DNA of 64,000 bases from Geosiphon pyriformis (GCA_016748015.1 JAAOMT010000302.1:1-64000), one strand, 5' to 3'. Positions 1 to 11,600 are shown, counted from the stretch's first letter. The notes: generated by a model not told the origin, from the sequence alone. Translations and numbers: made by a program.

Positions 1-689
1 GGTACCGCTTCGGGAACTACTAATAATAAACTTGATTAATTGATTTTTGTTAACTGTAATATTGTAGATTTATATAAACATGATAGAAGTTGAAGCAAAA
101 GAAATTGCTATCCGAAAATATTATTCTTGTTTATAATTATGAGACGCAAAATTGAGAATAATATGCTTCTCATGAAAGACCTAATATTTTAAAATTTTTT
201 GAAACCTTCGAATTATTCTCGCTTTTCGTGCTAGTGATTCATATCATATTGATCGCATATTATTTATAAAGATGTTTGTTTCGATTTATGTCCCACCATT
301 GGGGGAAATAGAAGGATCACAAAAATACAAAATATCTTCATTGCTCTCTGTGCTCTTTCCTATGAAGAGTGAAGCCAAATAACAAGTTGTATTCTTTTGT
401 TTTAAATTAAAAAAAACCTAGTTTTTAAAATTATAACCTGACATTGGATTTCATTTTCTTCAACTTATAAAGATAGATTAACTCTCAAATTAACAATTAA
501 AGTAACGAAAGCCCTTTTTTCTTTACAGGTTATTATTAAATATTTTACAAGCGTGAATGAAACTTGAAAATCTGGCTATATGCAAATAATTCACATTTTC
601 ATTCCATGCGCCGATCAGAAATCATATAAATCGTTAGATAGGCTGCATCTACAAATTTTTTTCCAATTCTAAATTCCCGATCCGTCCAG
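1..689. other. Upstream region of the IMPase pseudogene, no gene resolved
   Basis: This AT-rich stretch precedes the first recognisable inositol-monophosphatase exon. The phosphatase family normally has 10-20 residues before the point where the homology starts here, so a short first exon with the start codon may lie in this stretch. No ATG followed by a convincing donor site could be chosen. No RNA gene or repeat was seen. Confidence 0.4.
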
Positions 690-1669
690 AACTGGGTATC
701 TATCTTCATTTTGCCATAAAACTTGCCAAAGAGTGTGGCCAATTGATACTTGATGGATCAAAAGCACGATATACTGCCGAAAAAGATTTTTATGAGAAAT
801 ATGGGAACCCAATTGATTTGGTTACTGAAACAGATAAAAAAGTTGAACAGTTGGTGCGATCAAAATTGGGCGCAGAGTATCCGAAACATAGGCAAGTTTG
901 CTTTATGAAATATTTTCAATCAATTTATTTTGAAAGTTTGTTCTCCAATTGGGTCTGTTCTTTACAAGATTTATCGGCGAAGAAATAGTTGCTACTGGAG
1001 AAAAGTGTGAGCTCACAAAGAACCAACCTGGATCGTTGACCCTATAGGTAAGCTTTATTGATTTTTACAAATAAAATTATCGGTTTGGCTTTTCATACAC
1101 AAAAAGAAATCTTGTACCAAATTAAATTCTTAAAATTGCAAGATGGAACTACGAACTTCGTACACGGGCAAGTTTTTACTTAGACTCATGCGAGAAAACT
1201 AACTCCAAATTCCACGATTAGATTCCCTTTTGTCGCTATTTCAATCGGTTTAGTGTTCGACAAAGTACCTGTAATTGGAGTAATTTATAATCCCTTTTTG
1301 AATGAAGTATATTCCCAAAATTTTGCTTTACTCTTGAAAATTTCTCATTGCCTAGTCATCCTCGAACATATATTTTAAAATTTATTCACCAGCTATACAC
1401 AGCATCCAAAGGAAATGGTGCATTTTTGAACCTTACGACACAACTTCCCTTATCACATCCACATGCGCCCCTCACTTTACCTCTAGACCTAGGCCCATTG
1501 TCTTGTGGGTACCGAGATGGGTCATGATAGAACTCCATCAGTCGTCAACAAAAAAATAAATTCAATCCATAAAATGGTATCCCAACCAAGGCAGAATTCA
1601 TGGAGCTCCAAGAAAGCAGGATTAGTCCATGGCATTAGAAGTACTGAGAATAATGCTCTATGATTCATG
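690..1669 (+). pseudogene. Inositol monophosphatase-family pseudogene (frameshifted, 3' end lost)
   Basis: Intact relatives hydrolyse myo-inositol monophosphates using Mg2+. Five exon segments rebuild the family: 690-891 (FAIKLAKECGQLIL and GNPIDLVTETDKKVE), 969-1047 (RFIGEE, then WIVDPID), 1143-1167 (DGTTNFVHG), 1222-1306 (FPFVAISIGL, GVIYNPFLNE) and 1393 to about 1669 (LYTASKGNGAFLN, then GLVHGIRST). The metal-binding GEE and DPIDGT motifs are present. Introns 892-968 and 1168-1221 start with GCAAGT; introns 1048-1142 and 1307-1392 start with GT. It is broken: one base is missing next to position 1020, one extra base lies near 1495, and a TGA interrupts the segment after HGIRST. The C-terminal WDxxxG part is absent because homology switches to a Fanzor-like protein at about 1670. 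Family assignment is strong. Pseudogene status rests on several independent lesions, though single-base lesions alone could be sequencing errors. Confidence 0.8.
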
Positions 1670-1953
1670 TAAACATTTAACGTTATCATCATCCCACCCT
1701 CCAATGCAAGCCAGATAGAGAGAAAGACCCAAAAACGGAAGATTAATTCCAAGACGGTTCAAAAGATAATGACATGAGCACACTCAAGATTCAGAAAGAG
1801 GCTTTTATTAAAAACCCCGAGAAATGTGGAAAACAAGTGTGCACAGTCTCAAAAGCATATACAAGCAAGATCTGTAGTCAATGTGGGTGGATCAACAAAA
1901 AACTTGGAGGAAAGAAGTCCTTCTGTTGCCATGGGTGCAACTTGAGACTCTGA
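1670..1953 (+). mobile_element. Relic of a Fanzor/TnpB-like RNA-guided nuclease, C-terminal part
   Basis: The translation from about 1673 reads FNVIIIPPSNASQI, then RKINSKTVQKIMT, a TGA where relatives have Trp (1775-1777), and AHSRFRKRL. After a frameshift between 1804 and 1819 it reads AYTSKICSQCG, then NKKLGGKKSFCCHGC, and stops at 1951-1953. This is the RuvC-like core end and the OrfB-type zinc ribbon (CxxC...CxxC after AYTSK) of TnpB and its eukaryotic homologue Fanzor, which are transposon-encoded, RNA-guided DNA endonucleases. The N-terminal part and first RuvC aspartate are not found here, and the final RuvC-III DRD motif is not recognisable. The segment abuts the IMPase pseudogene without a gap, so it is probably a 5'-truncated insertion into it. 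It is non-functional as it stands. Confidence 0.78.
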
Positions 1954-3450
1954 CACTTTACTAAATTCTGTCATCAACAATATGTCTGTGAATGGTAGCA
2001 TTTTTTTTTTTTAAAAAAAATGAGAATAGATTTATTATAAAAATAAATAAACAGCTGGAGCTAACAACGATGATGATAACAATGATGACGACAGTGCCAG
2101 GGTGGGATAAGATCGGGCGAGCACTTAAAAAAACATACAGCTGTCCTTTGGGGCACCAGTTGAATGATAGGTTATGTTGACTAATAATAGTCAATGTTGT
2201 GTATCATTGTACGACTCAATTCATCCGTTCACTTGATCTAAAGTTTCATGTCTCATATAAAATTTCTTATTCATGTAAAAGAAAGGTAAAAATTTGATTA
2301 GTTAGATTTACCAAAACAAGCCATAAAAGGACTAGTAATATACCCAAACAAAAGAATGAAAGCATTAGTTTTTGGCTGAAGAAAGAAATTCGTTAAAGAA
2401 GATGGTTGGTTGGTTGGTTGGTTAATAAATGACAAAGGAATTATAAATTGGACAAAAGATATGAACCCATCCAATTCTTTGGTATCAAGAGTAACTAATA
2501 GTATGAATAAATGTGGTATCATTAATGGGCAGGACGATAAGTTTCGAGCAAAGATCTGTTTTTGATAAATATTATCGCGATGGAAAAAGGACTTTGTTTT
2601 AGTATCCCTTGTAGGAAAAAACATTTTCCAAAAAATATCGTAGTAACTCGCTACGCTAAAGATTCCCTTTCTATAATAAGAATGTCTGAACGTAATAATC
2701 TATTATCGTGAGAATAAATATTGTCATTTACAAACAGATTTATGCATTAAAAAGTCAAGTTGTACAATTAATTGTTTACTTCCACAGCCAGGAAACTAGA
2801 TTCAAATGAAAATTCTAATTGGAAACAGATTTAACATTTTTACAATGTTCGAGGCTTTTTTGTGTAGCCAGCTAGTAATAACAATGATAACAAGAATTTG
2901 AGACTTTCTGTGTAACTGATAAAAAATGTGTATAACAAAAGGAAAATTCGATTTTTCAAAAAAAAGATAAAAATCAAAAAACTGAATTGAAAAGAATTCT
3001 ATAGTCAAATTGTCTAAAACATACTTTTTGTCCATATTACAATTGACTGTGACGAACGAGAAAGGGTTACAGATTATTGGCTATTTATTTTTACGTTAAC
3101 ACCTTTTTCAAGCTTTAAAATAATACATGTCAAAAAAGATTTTACTTCTAAATTGAGTAATTTTATCGGTTACAATGAAGCATTAATTTATTTCAAAAAA
3201 AAAGAAAAAAAAGAACTGATTTACAAAAATATATGTCTACTTATTCCTTTTTAAAACTAAATTGTCATAAATTGATTGAAAAATTTCTATGAGTTTGAGG
3301 GAAAAAAGTAATTATATCCCATTCGTTCCTTCTGTTCATTAAATTTTCGACATAAAAATACCTTAATAATCAAAATATTAAAAGAAATATTCATGAATTG
3401 TCAAAGGTATTTTGAGTTTGACCAACAGATACATGTGAACTTTAACAAGT
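1954..3450. other. Intergenic, no supported gene
   Basis: This stretch holds a run of T then A at about 2000-2020, a block of distinctly higher GC at about 2050-2180 that could be the body of a dispersed repeat, and a (GGTT)n run at about 2402-2422. The open frames here are short, low in complexity, or created by the GGTT run. I see no supported gene. Confidence 0.5.
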
Positions 3451-3942
3451 TTAACCGGTTAACACCTTGATGAACCCGAGAATGCAAAGTGCTGTAATAA
3501 TTTTTTTGTTAAATCAAAAAAAAATGTTAAATATTGGGAGAGAGAGAGAGAGAGAGAAAGAGAAAGAGAAAAACCACTCACTAGATATGGCCATACAAAT
3601 TAAGACAAATAATATTGTATAAATATAGCCCCTTTTTGGATGTTGAATGAATAGAAGCGTTGAATGTCGATATTCAGGCGAATATTTGTATCGGTCCTAA
3701 TATTGAATTTGATAGTTTTTTTTTTCAAATTTCAACGTTCGACCTCTTAAAAACTTCTTTACAAGTTAAAAAAGATCAAAACTAAAGCTTACTTCATTAT
3801 TATGGAATCGAGGTATTATATGTATAATGGTCTCTTTTGCTTCTTGAGGACGATCTCGTACGTGAGCTTTTTCTGGTTCGAATGCATATGGTTGTGAAAG
3901 ATATGGTTCCGCTAGGAATGATGCTTGTTTCATTGCTTTCAT
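3451..3942 (-). CDS. Small membrane protein, family A/D/E, 101 aa (gene A)
   Basis: Three exons on the minus strand: 3793-3942, 3582-3696 and 3451-3491 (150+115+41 = 306 bases, 101 residues plus stop). Donors are GTAAGC and GTGAGT; acceptors are TTAG and ACAG. The start is the first ATG of the open exon; a second ATG follows three codons later. Residues 1-73 are hydrophilic and include ETIIHIIPR; residues about 74-98 form one transmembrane segment (YIYTILFVLICMAIS, then TLCILGFIKVL), with three residues after it and no signal peptide. The last intron cuts the transmembrane segment in phase 1. The inverted-repeat genes D and E share the ETI[I/V]xIxxPR motif, a phase-0 intron soon after it, the phase-1 GTGAGT intron and the C-terminal membrane anchor. 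I do not recognise the family. Topology is probably N-cytosolic, tail-anchored-like (inference). Confidence 0.75.
3536..3570. repeat. (GA)n microsatellite inside the last intron of gene A
   Basis: About 30 bases of alternating GA on the plus strand are followed by interrupted GAAA units. Read on the gene's strand this is a long CT-rich tract a short way downstream of the GTGAGT donor of the final intron. Confidence 0.85.
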
Positions 3943-4006
3943 TATGTCGTTTCTTTTAACTTGATAATTATTTGTTAAAATTTAATAATAATTTTAATAA
4001 TAATTA

Positions 4007-4037
<31 letters not shown>

Positions 4038-5562
4038 GATCCTTCAAAACCTGCTAAACAGCAAATTTTTGAAAAGCAGATTGAGAAGAAATTTACTGAA
4101 TATATAGCTTTCTGTTTTACCCTATTATTTACCTTCGATTGGGCTCAATCCTGCAGCACCTAAATAAAAGTGGTACCATGATATTTCTGTTTATCATTTT
4201 CACCAATGAAAGTATAATCTTTAATATTAGGATGATTCATTTTATTGGATTCATTTGTTGGAATTTCTCTCTAATTAAATTTCCAGATAAATCGGGTAAG
4301 ATTCTGAACCCCATTTACGATTTACTTTAGCTAAAACAAGCGAAAACGCTTCCAAGTGGAAATGAATGATGAACGACGCATAATGAGAAATATACATGTG
4401 GATTCGATATGTAAATCTTTTTTTTTTTTTTTTAAAAATAAAACAAATCGATTTCGTTTCATTTTTGTCATATTAATTCTACTTATCCCTAGAGTTTAGA
4501 AGTGAATAATCGAATTTAATTTTAAACGTTCAGATTAATATCACCGGTATTCCTAACAAAAAAATAATTAATCCCAATCAAAAACTATTATTTTTAAAAT
4601 TCTAATTTAAGATCGAGTCACGATTTTGACACTTTTCACCATCATAAATAATGTAAGTTTTGAGGTCATTTTAAACCAATAAATAAAAAAGATATTCGGA
4701 AAAAAGATTAAATAAGTGAAACAGGAGTTTTATATAACAGCCAAAAAAATTGAAATATTGTAGTTGTGAAAAACTTTTTTTTTTTAGCATTATCATCAAA
4801 TCATGCCAAATTAGTTACTAATTTCTTATCATATTAAAATCCCTGTTGGAATTGAGACTAGCGCGATTTATTATACAATGTACCATAAGAAATCTATTTG
4901 GTAGAACAAAATGATTGGATAATGAAATCTTTGAAACTTTTCATAATTAGTAAACTTTGTTTTGCTGGCAGTTAGGTTCCTAAAAAAATTTATTTCACAA
5001 GATTTAAATTTAAGCTAATAAAATATTAATGAAATTTAAAAAAAAAAAAAAAAAAAAATTTATTTGAATCTCGTAAAGAAATTTGTAAAGAAATTTTATT
5101 ACTGATAATTAAATAAAAAATTATTTATTTCTTTAACATTAAAACCTGATTGAAATTATAATGTGATTTTATTTTAAAAAAAAAAATTTACTTATCTATA
5201 ATTAAAATAAAAAAATAAATTTATTTGGCTATAAATGGTTGAATAAGTTTATAATAAATTCAGATTAAAATAAATTAAAAATAATTTAACTCTTAATACT
5301 GTTGAAAAAAATTCAGTATTTTTTAAACTATGAAATAAAAATAAAAATAAAAATAACTTTTTTATCAAAATATTTTAATTCACAATAAATAAAAGTAAAA
5401 GGGTTTGGGAAATATGACGTAAGTTATTTAATCTAGTATGGCCAATGCCATTCATTTAATAGCAGATGCATGTAACCGATTTTCTTTTAAGTCGATCAGT
5501 CACTATGATCCACAAAGTTTTATGATAAAATTTTTTTCATTGCCTCTAACAACCCATCTGTT
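3943..5562. other. Intergenic AT-rich DNA with (ATT)n and A/T homopolymers
   Basis: An (ATT)n microsatellite lies at about 4007-4037, and long A or T runs lie at about 4420-4433 and 5038-5058. The small open frames here are low in complexity. I see no supported gene. The stretch just before 3960 is the promoter side of gene A; the stretch before 5563 is the promoter side of the NTPase gene. Confidence 0.5.
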
Positions 5563-7891
5563 ATGATCAAACCTTTTTCAAAAAAAAAATTTCCAATTTT
5601 ATTCGTCAGAAATTGGTATTGTCAAATATTAAAAAGAATTTCGGCATACCAGTCAAGAAATGTCGCTCACGATGCCTATGAAAATTTCACACAACATCGG
5701 CAGCCAGATAATGAACGCGGGAAAAATACTTACCCCCAAAAATCATCTACCACTGAGAAACGAGATTTGAATGATCGGGACATTAAAAAGAGACCCAAAG
5801 AGCTTCTTAAACTTTCAAGTTACGTTACTCCTTCATTAAAAATTTTGACTTATGATCAAATTAGTATCGATTCGCAAGCAACTCAAAAAGAACCGTTTCT
5901 AAATCAATCCAAAGATAAAAATAGTTGGCATTTAAAGAAAAGTTCCGATTTCAGTCATGAACCATCATTAAAAAATTATTCAGCCAAAAATTATCATTCT
6001 ACGGAACGCCGCAAGCCTGAAAATTTCTCAAACATTCAATCCAAAGATTGGAGCCGAGACAATAAAGAGAAATTCAATCAGAGCCATCAACTTACAAGAT
6101 TATCTCAAATTCAAAACGAAAAATTCAATCATCGAGACCTGGAAAATCTATCTAATTTATCTCGGAGTCAAAGTTATGTAAATAAGCCTCAAAGTGCCAA
6201 GAAAGTCAAATTGGAAGAAAACTCTTTGAATGAGAGTAATCCAGCTCAAAATACTTTCAAAATCCAGTCAAAAGAGCGGATGACTGAAATCTCTGTAAAG
6301 AACTCGAACAAAATTCAAATTAAAAAGGTCAACAGTGATACCTCTGAAAAGGATCAAAGTACAGAGTCTATATTTCATTTTGAAAAATCAACGTTACAAC
6401 TCATAGATTTGGCTTACATAAATAATGATTTGCGACAAAAGTTGCAAGCCGTACTGGGTAAAGATTTATCAAGAGATATTTCAAAGCACAAGCTTAAACC
6501 TCAAATTGAAGAAAAAATTATGGATTTAAGGAAAATATACGTTGGTTAGTTCGAAAGCATAAAATTTTCAAGATTCAAATGACTCGAGTGACTAATTGAT
6601 CTCAATCAATACAATTTAATTTTTACCTTGGCTGTCCATTTTCAAAACATAAAAAGAAAATAAAGAGCCACCCCAACCTCCTGAGATAAATTGCAAATAT
6701 TATGTCACTCCTAAAATCTCCAAAAAAATAGTGGAAAGTCTACTCTCCACTGATTTTGATCATTCATTTCTAATCGAACATGTGGGTTCTGGCAAAACAA
6801 CAGCTCTGAAGGTGGCCAAATATCTACTTGAACAGAAAAAAAAAGTTCTGCCCATTTACTTGTCATTGGCTGAAATCAAGGCTCAGAGAATTGCAAGTCC
6901 AAGAATTTGGCGTCATGTTTTTGAACAAATTTCTAGTCTCACTGGAATTTCTGTTCAAGAAAGTTGGGAAGATTGCGTTTTTGCATTGCAAGAAGAGTTT
7001 CCAAATTATAAAATTCCAATCCTTCTTGATGATGCTGAGATACTTTGTAAATACGGAAAAAGTCCAATTACACGTGAGTTTCTAGAATTGCTGGAATATC
7101 GTCTAGTAAATGATCGAAACGAGTGTAGAACTCGAATATCTTTTCTACTGTGTGGGACACACGACTTTATGAATTTTTTGAAAACTCTGAAAACTTCCAA
7201 ACGTCTTTTTACGCGGCCACATCCTGACGGAAGGCCAACAGGTGATATACATGGCCATATTTTCGAAAGCCGTGATAGTTTACATTTTCAACCACAGGAG
7301 ATTCAGCTACTAATCAAGCAATTGAAAAATGAAAAGACAATAAAAATCAACGAAGGTGATTTCGCTAAAAAGATCTTCACACTCACAAAAGGATATCCTG
7401 ACCTAACAAGAATCTGTATTGAAGAGATTGAAAACTGTAGTGAAGATCGACAACCCAATAAACAGACTTCAATGACGGTTGACGAATATACCAACTGGAT
7501 CAACCAAGATAACAGACTTTTGTTGAAATTAAAAGAAACCACTCCATACAGGGAAATCTTAAAAGTAATTGTCACCAAAATTTCGACAAATCGCACGAAC
7601 CAGAGTATCTGTTTTTCAAAAACTCTTGAGGGTCCTTGGCTGGAATCTAAGCAGTTCAGGGCTAAGCTCTTAAGCCTTGGATTTCTCACTTTTGATGATC
7701 CTCAAAGGCACTACATACCTTTTAAATATGATTTCAAGGAACATGAACATGCAGAATTATTTTATCCACAAACTCCCTTATTATGGGCATTGGTAAATTA
7801 TTACATAAAGAAAAACTGCAATCCAGGATCTATTAAATGGCCACCTCACTGGGAGAAGTTGGGATTTTCACCAGAAGTCAGTGAAATCTAA
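5563..7891 (+). CDS. Large protein with disordered N-terminus and STAND/AAA-like P-loop NTPase domain
   Basis: Two long open segments, 5563-6549 and 6653-7891, probably form one gene. The second has no ATG before its P-loop, so it needs an upstream exon. A donor GTAAAG at 6458 with an acceptor at 6665 keeps the frame (895+1226 = 2121 bases, 706 residues), but the exact junction is uncertain. The N-terminal half starts with a basic, aromatic stretch (MIKPFSKKKFPILF) that could be a mitochondrial presequence, followed by about 250 residues rich in Ser, Asn, Lys and Gln, probably disordered. The C-terminal half has a Walker A (VGSGKTT, with Glu where the first Gly is usual), a Walker B-like IPILLDDAE, a sensor-like FLLCGTHDF, a TKGYPDL motif like TGGHP in STAND/AAA ATPases, and a final segment resembling a winged helix. 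Function and partners are unknown; a bacterial-style ATPase origin is possible. Confidence 0.62.
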
Positions 7892-9090
7892 GGAACAAAC
7901 TTTATAGATCGTTATAAAGGAATCTAAAATTTTTCAAAAGCTTTTTCAGAATTTTTGATTCAATAATCTTTTGTTTTCCAAGTCCTGTGATTTTATTTCT
8001 AACTAGTGAATTCATTCGTGAACTTCAAATAATACATAGGTTGTTTTCATGACTTTTGCCAAAGTTGGATAAAGTGTTTATCATCATATATAATTTTTTT
8101 AAAATGTCCACTGTTTTTCATATGAAAAATTATTTTGATTGGTAAAGTTTTCATTTAATCAAGTATTATTGGTACTTTGTTTAATGTTTCTATTTTAATA
8201 TATATTTCTTTAATCCAACTGGAAATTAAAAAAAGTTTAAAAAAAGGATTTGAGAAGAACTAATGTTTGAAAAAACATTATTAAAATTTTCAAAATTTAT
8301 TATTTTTCAAATTTTAGCATTGATTTTATTTATTTATTTTTAATACTAATTAGAATCCGACAGTATTTAGTGATGAAACAGTTTTTTTCAATTATTTAAA
8401 CTGTTAATGGAAGAATGACCAATTTGTAATATTTTTAAATTTCTTGAAAATTTAGAGATTCATTAAAAATAAAGATATTGTTCATAAGAAAAATTTATAT
8501 CACGTTTCTAGAAATCACCCAGTTTTTGAAACCACTAGTTTCTCATGAGATTATATTTTTTTTTAAATTTTAAACATCATTTTCAAAGAGAAATTGAAAT
8601 TTCGAATTGTTATTTCATCTTTCATCTTTCAACATTAAATTCTGATTTTCAAAAATTTCGATAATTATAAAATAAAAAAAAAGTCAATTATTTGATAATT
8701 GAATCAAATCTAGAAATACAACAAAAAGTGGTTTGTGTATTGAAAAGAAGTCATAGTGAGAGTCTCGAATTTCCAGCTCTCTTTTAGGAATTGATAAATA
8801 CAAAAATTTTACATTGGCGAAAATAATTATTTTTTGAATATTGATTCGATTAATTTTCTAAGAATGATAGTAAAAGTTTTTGTCATTTCTAATATTATCG
8901 TAAAACTAAAAATCGGGAAATCTTGAAATGGAAGAGTCCGTGCGGAAATTTGCTTGGTTGGCTGTTTGATAAAGATTTCCAGCTTTGGAAAAAGCTAACC
9001 TATGAAAATTCTATTCTTATCTGAGATTTTATTGTTGTCCATCGAAGCAAGTATTAGCTCTCAGAGTGTAAATCAATTCAAAAAGTTTCA
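7892..9090. other. Intergenic AT-rich DNA, nothing recognised
   Basis: This is the shared 3' side of the NTPase gene (+) and gene B (-), which converge here. It holds only A/T-rich low-complexity sequence and short repeats of TTCAAAATTCAAAA near 9138. I see no gene. Confidence 0.5.
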
Positions 9091-9604
9091 TTAATTGTCA
9101 ACATCTCTATGTAAAATAAATGTTAGAATAACTTTCAAAATTCAAAATTCAAAATCAAATGACTCACATCAAAATTGTTAATGTAATAGCCACAATCAAT
9201 GTGACTGGTACCAGTAGCAGCAATATATAAATACAACAAAACTCGGCACATGCAGCCATCCTTTGATTTCTAATTGCCCATCGATAACAAGAAGGCCACA
9301 AAGCCCTTAACCAAAAACATCCACTTTCTTGGGTAGCTATCCAATCATATTTTTTCTCCTCGTACTTGTCAATCACCAATGCAAATTCTGTTATGGAACT
9401 TTCACCTGAATATGAGTCTGTATCCCATCTTTGAATTATTTTCGTAGATTGGTTACAGGTGGTGATAGAATGCTTGGATGGAGATGATAGATGTGAGATG
9501 TGAGCTACTTCTGGATTGGGAAGATTTGGAAATTTTGAGTAACAAGGTTGGTAGGCTGGCTGTGGTATTGTGATCCTTAAAATTTCAGAGTATCTTTGTT
9601 CCAT
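9091..9604 (-). CDS. Small C-terminally anchored membrane protein, 150 aa (gene B)
   Basis: The main exon is 9168-9604 and a proposed 16-base terminal exon is 9091-9106 (453 bases, 150 residues). Without splicing, the same frame ends two codons later at 9164, giving 146 residues. I prefer the splice because the sequence at the end is a perfect GTGAGT donor inside the membrane segment, as in genes A, D and E. The start is ATG at 9604, although the frame is open further upstream. Residues 1-115 are hydrophilic with SSITEFALVIDKYEEKKYDW; a Cys- and Trp-rich stretch follows (about 108-128). The transmembrane part reads CCIYILLLLVPVTLIVAIT. The SSIT[D/E]xAxx[V/I]D[K/E]Y[D/E]E motif is shared with gene C. 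Family and function are unknown. Confidence 0.6.
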
Positions 9605-11600
9605 TTGATCAGAGTTTAGAGGTCCACTTGACAGAAAACTAGTGAACAAACAAACGACTTCAATTCACCACTCTATAAAATATTTCTTTAGTTATAACAT
9701 GTGAAAGAGCTACTAATCCTTTTAAAAACTCTTCCAAAAAAGTTTTTTTTTTTTTAAAAGCAAACCATCAGAAACTGTCAACATAATATGTTTGATCAAC
9801 CGTGTGAACTTGTGATGGGATGATTTTCAAATCAAATACCAAGAATGGTCGGAACCGGGATATTAAAACAACTTTCATGACAAGCGTTGACACCACAAGA
9901 GCGTCATAATAGGGGGATTCGAGGTTTTTCTGGAGTGACATGTTTCATTATGAATATAAATGAGACAGATGTAATAGATCATGTAACAGACTTCGACGGG
10001 AACTAAACTAGCTCATCCGTTATTATTTTGATTAACTATGACAAAAACAATAATGTGACTTTTTTGAGCCAGTGTTACCTTCACTATTGTCTTTTAATTG
10101 TTCCAAAATGAATGATAAATTCCATGTGAATTTTGAAGTTTTGAAAGAGAATCTTTGATTAGCTTAGCGAGTGATTAGAGTTGAAGTGCTCATAAATTTG
10201 TCGTTTCGTGAGAATTTGGGCAACCAGTTATGTAGAATCTCAAAAAAAGAGTTGATCGAATTAGTGTTTCGGACATTAATTTCTCCATCAGATTTCCATA
10301 GTAAGTTTAGGACGATGTGCAGGAAAGGTTTTGATGTATGGGAATCTAGAATGCTGCCTGTCAAAACCACGTTGAACTTTTTATCCTTTCACACTTATTT
10401 AAATTTAATCTTTTATTAAAATGTGACTGATATGACTTTTCATCAAATATTTTGAACTCGTGCCTATATCTCGTTAAGGTTTATTCACTTTACAGAGCTC
10501 AAAAATAAAATATTTTCAATGAAATTCCTCTTTTTATTTAAGAACAAAAGTCAATTTTACAATGGCAACGTGATGAAAAATCTTAAGGTCTCTAGTAGAT
10601 TAATCCTAAACATGAGTTTGATGAGTTTTTTTTTTCGGGTATGAGTTAAAATATCATTACACCAGCTACCCAATTTCTCTTATATTGTAAAAAAATATAA
10701 AATAAAAAATATTTAAAAATAATTCCTCATAATCACAAAAATCACATGATTTTAAGGAATTTTGAATTTTCATTCAATTGGGAAGTAATTTTATCAATTT
10801 TATTGAAAACTAATATTTTTAAAATTGACAAATAATAAAATGAATTTGAGAATTTGAGCAAAAAAAAAAAGCAATCAAGCTTCCAATTTATTTAGGCTAA
10901 AAAATAAATAAAAAAGTAATAAATTTTTATTTAAAATTTTATAATAGAAAAAATTTTAAATTCATAGATTCTCATTTTAAATCAATAAGTTTGTTGAGGA
11001 AAAATCTTTTGGATCATTATTTGCCTAATTCTACTGAATTCAATATTTTTTAACTTTTTTTTTTATTTGTTAAATGTAAAATGATCTGTGATTCGAAAAT
11101 ACAATTTCAATATTTATCCAAATAATTTCTATAATCTGACAATTAATTAAATAAAAGGAAAGTGAAATTATTTAATTTTTAAAATTTAATAATATTTAAT
11201 TATAAACATGAAAGAAATAGTTATAAATAGCATTTTAACAAAAAAGACGTCGTCGTCAAAATTACATATTTTTTCTGTAGCAAAGAATAAAAAATAAAAG
11301 TTCAAAATTTGTTTGCATGTAATAATTATTTTCTAAAATTATAGAGAAATTCTGTACAAAAGGAGTGGTAGTGTATTAAAATTATTGATTTTTTGTTGAG
11401 AACCAAATTCCTTTATTGAATAAATATTACAGTTTTTTTTGTTTTTTTTAACAAAAAAATTTTAAATATATCAAAAATGAAAAAGCATATATATTTAAAG
11501 AAAATTTTCTATTAAAATTTTCATTTATTCATTATTATGACCTAATTTCAAGATTATCAACCAGTTTGTTATATATAAAATACGAAAAAAATGTCGAGAT
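9605..11600. other. Intergenic; one weak coding candidate at 10171-10419
   Basis: The stretch is mostly AT-rich. The least AT-rich part, 10140-10380, holds a plus-strand open frame whose middle (for example RISKKELIELVFRTLISPSDF) has protein-like composition. It starts with a non-ATG codon, overlaps an equally long antisense frame, and matches no family I know. It may be an exon of an unresolved gene or a relic. The remainder shows nothing. Confidence 0.3.

Noticed and set aside
1470-1515. The frame reading PLDLGPLSCGYRDG looked like the first RuvC motif (LDxGxxxxxxGY) of a Fanzor nuclease.
   Set aside because: The next frame gives CLVGTEMGHDRTP and continues into IMPase-like HGIRST, so this is IMPase sequence after a one-base insertion; Fanzor homology starts only at about 1670.
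1522-1752. Minus-strand 76-codon frame with hydrophobic segments.
   Set aside because: It is antisense to the IMPase pseudogene and the Fanzor fragment, which explain the sequence in the plus direction.
2298-2624. Minus-strand 108-codon frame with NQPTNQP.
   Set aside because: The repeat motif comes from the (GGTT)n run; no start context, splice support or family resemblance was seen.
7006-7689. Two minus-strand frames inside the NTPase gene.
   Set aside because: They are shadows of the plus-strand gene, which carries the recognisable P-loop and other motifs.
10171-10419. Open frame considered as a gene.
   Set aside because: Although protein-like in part, it has a non-ATG start, an overlapping antisense frame of equal quality and no recognisable family; it is kept only as a remark in the intergenic entry.
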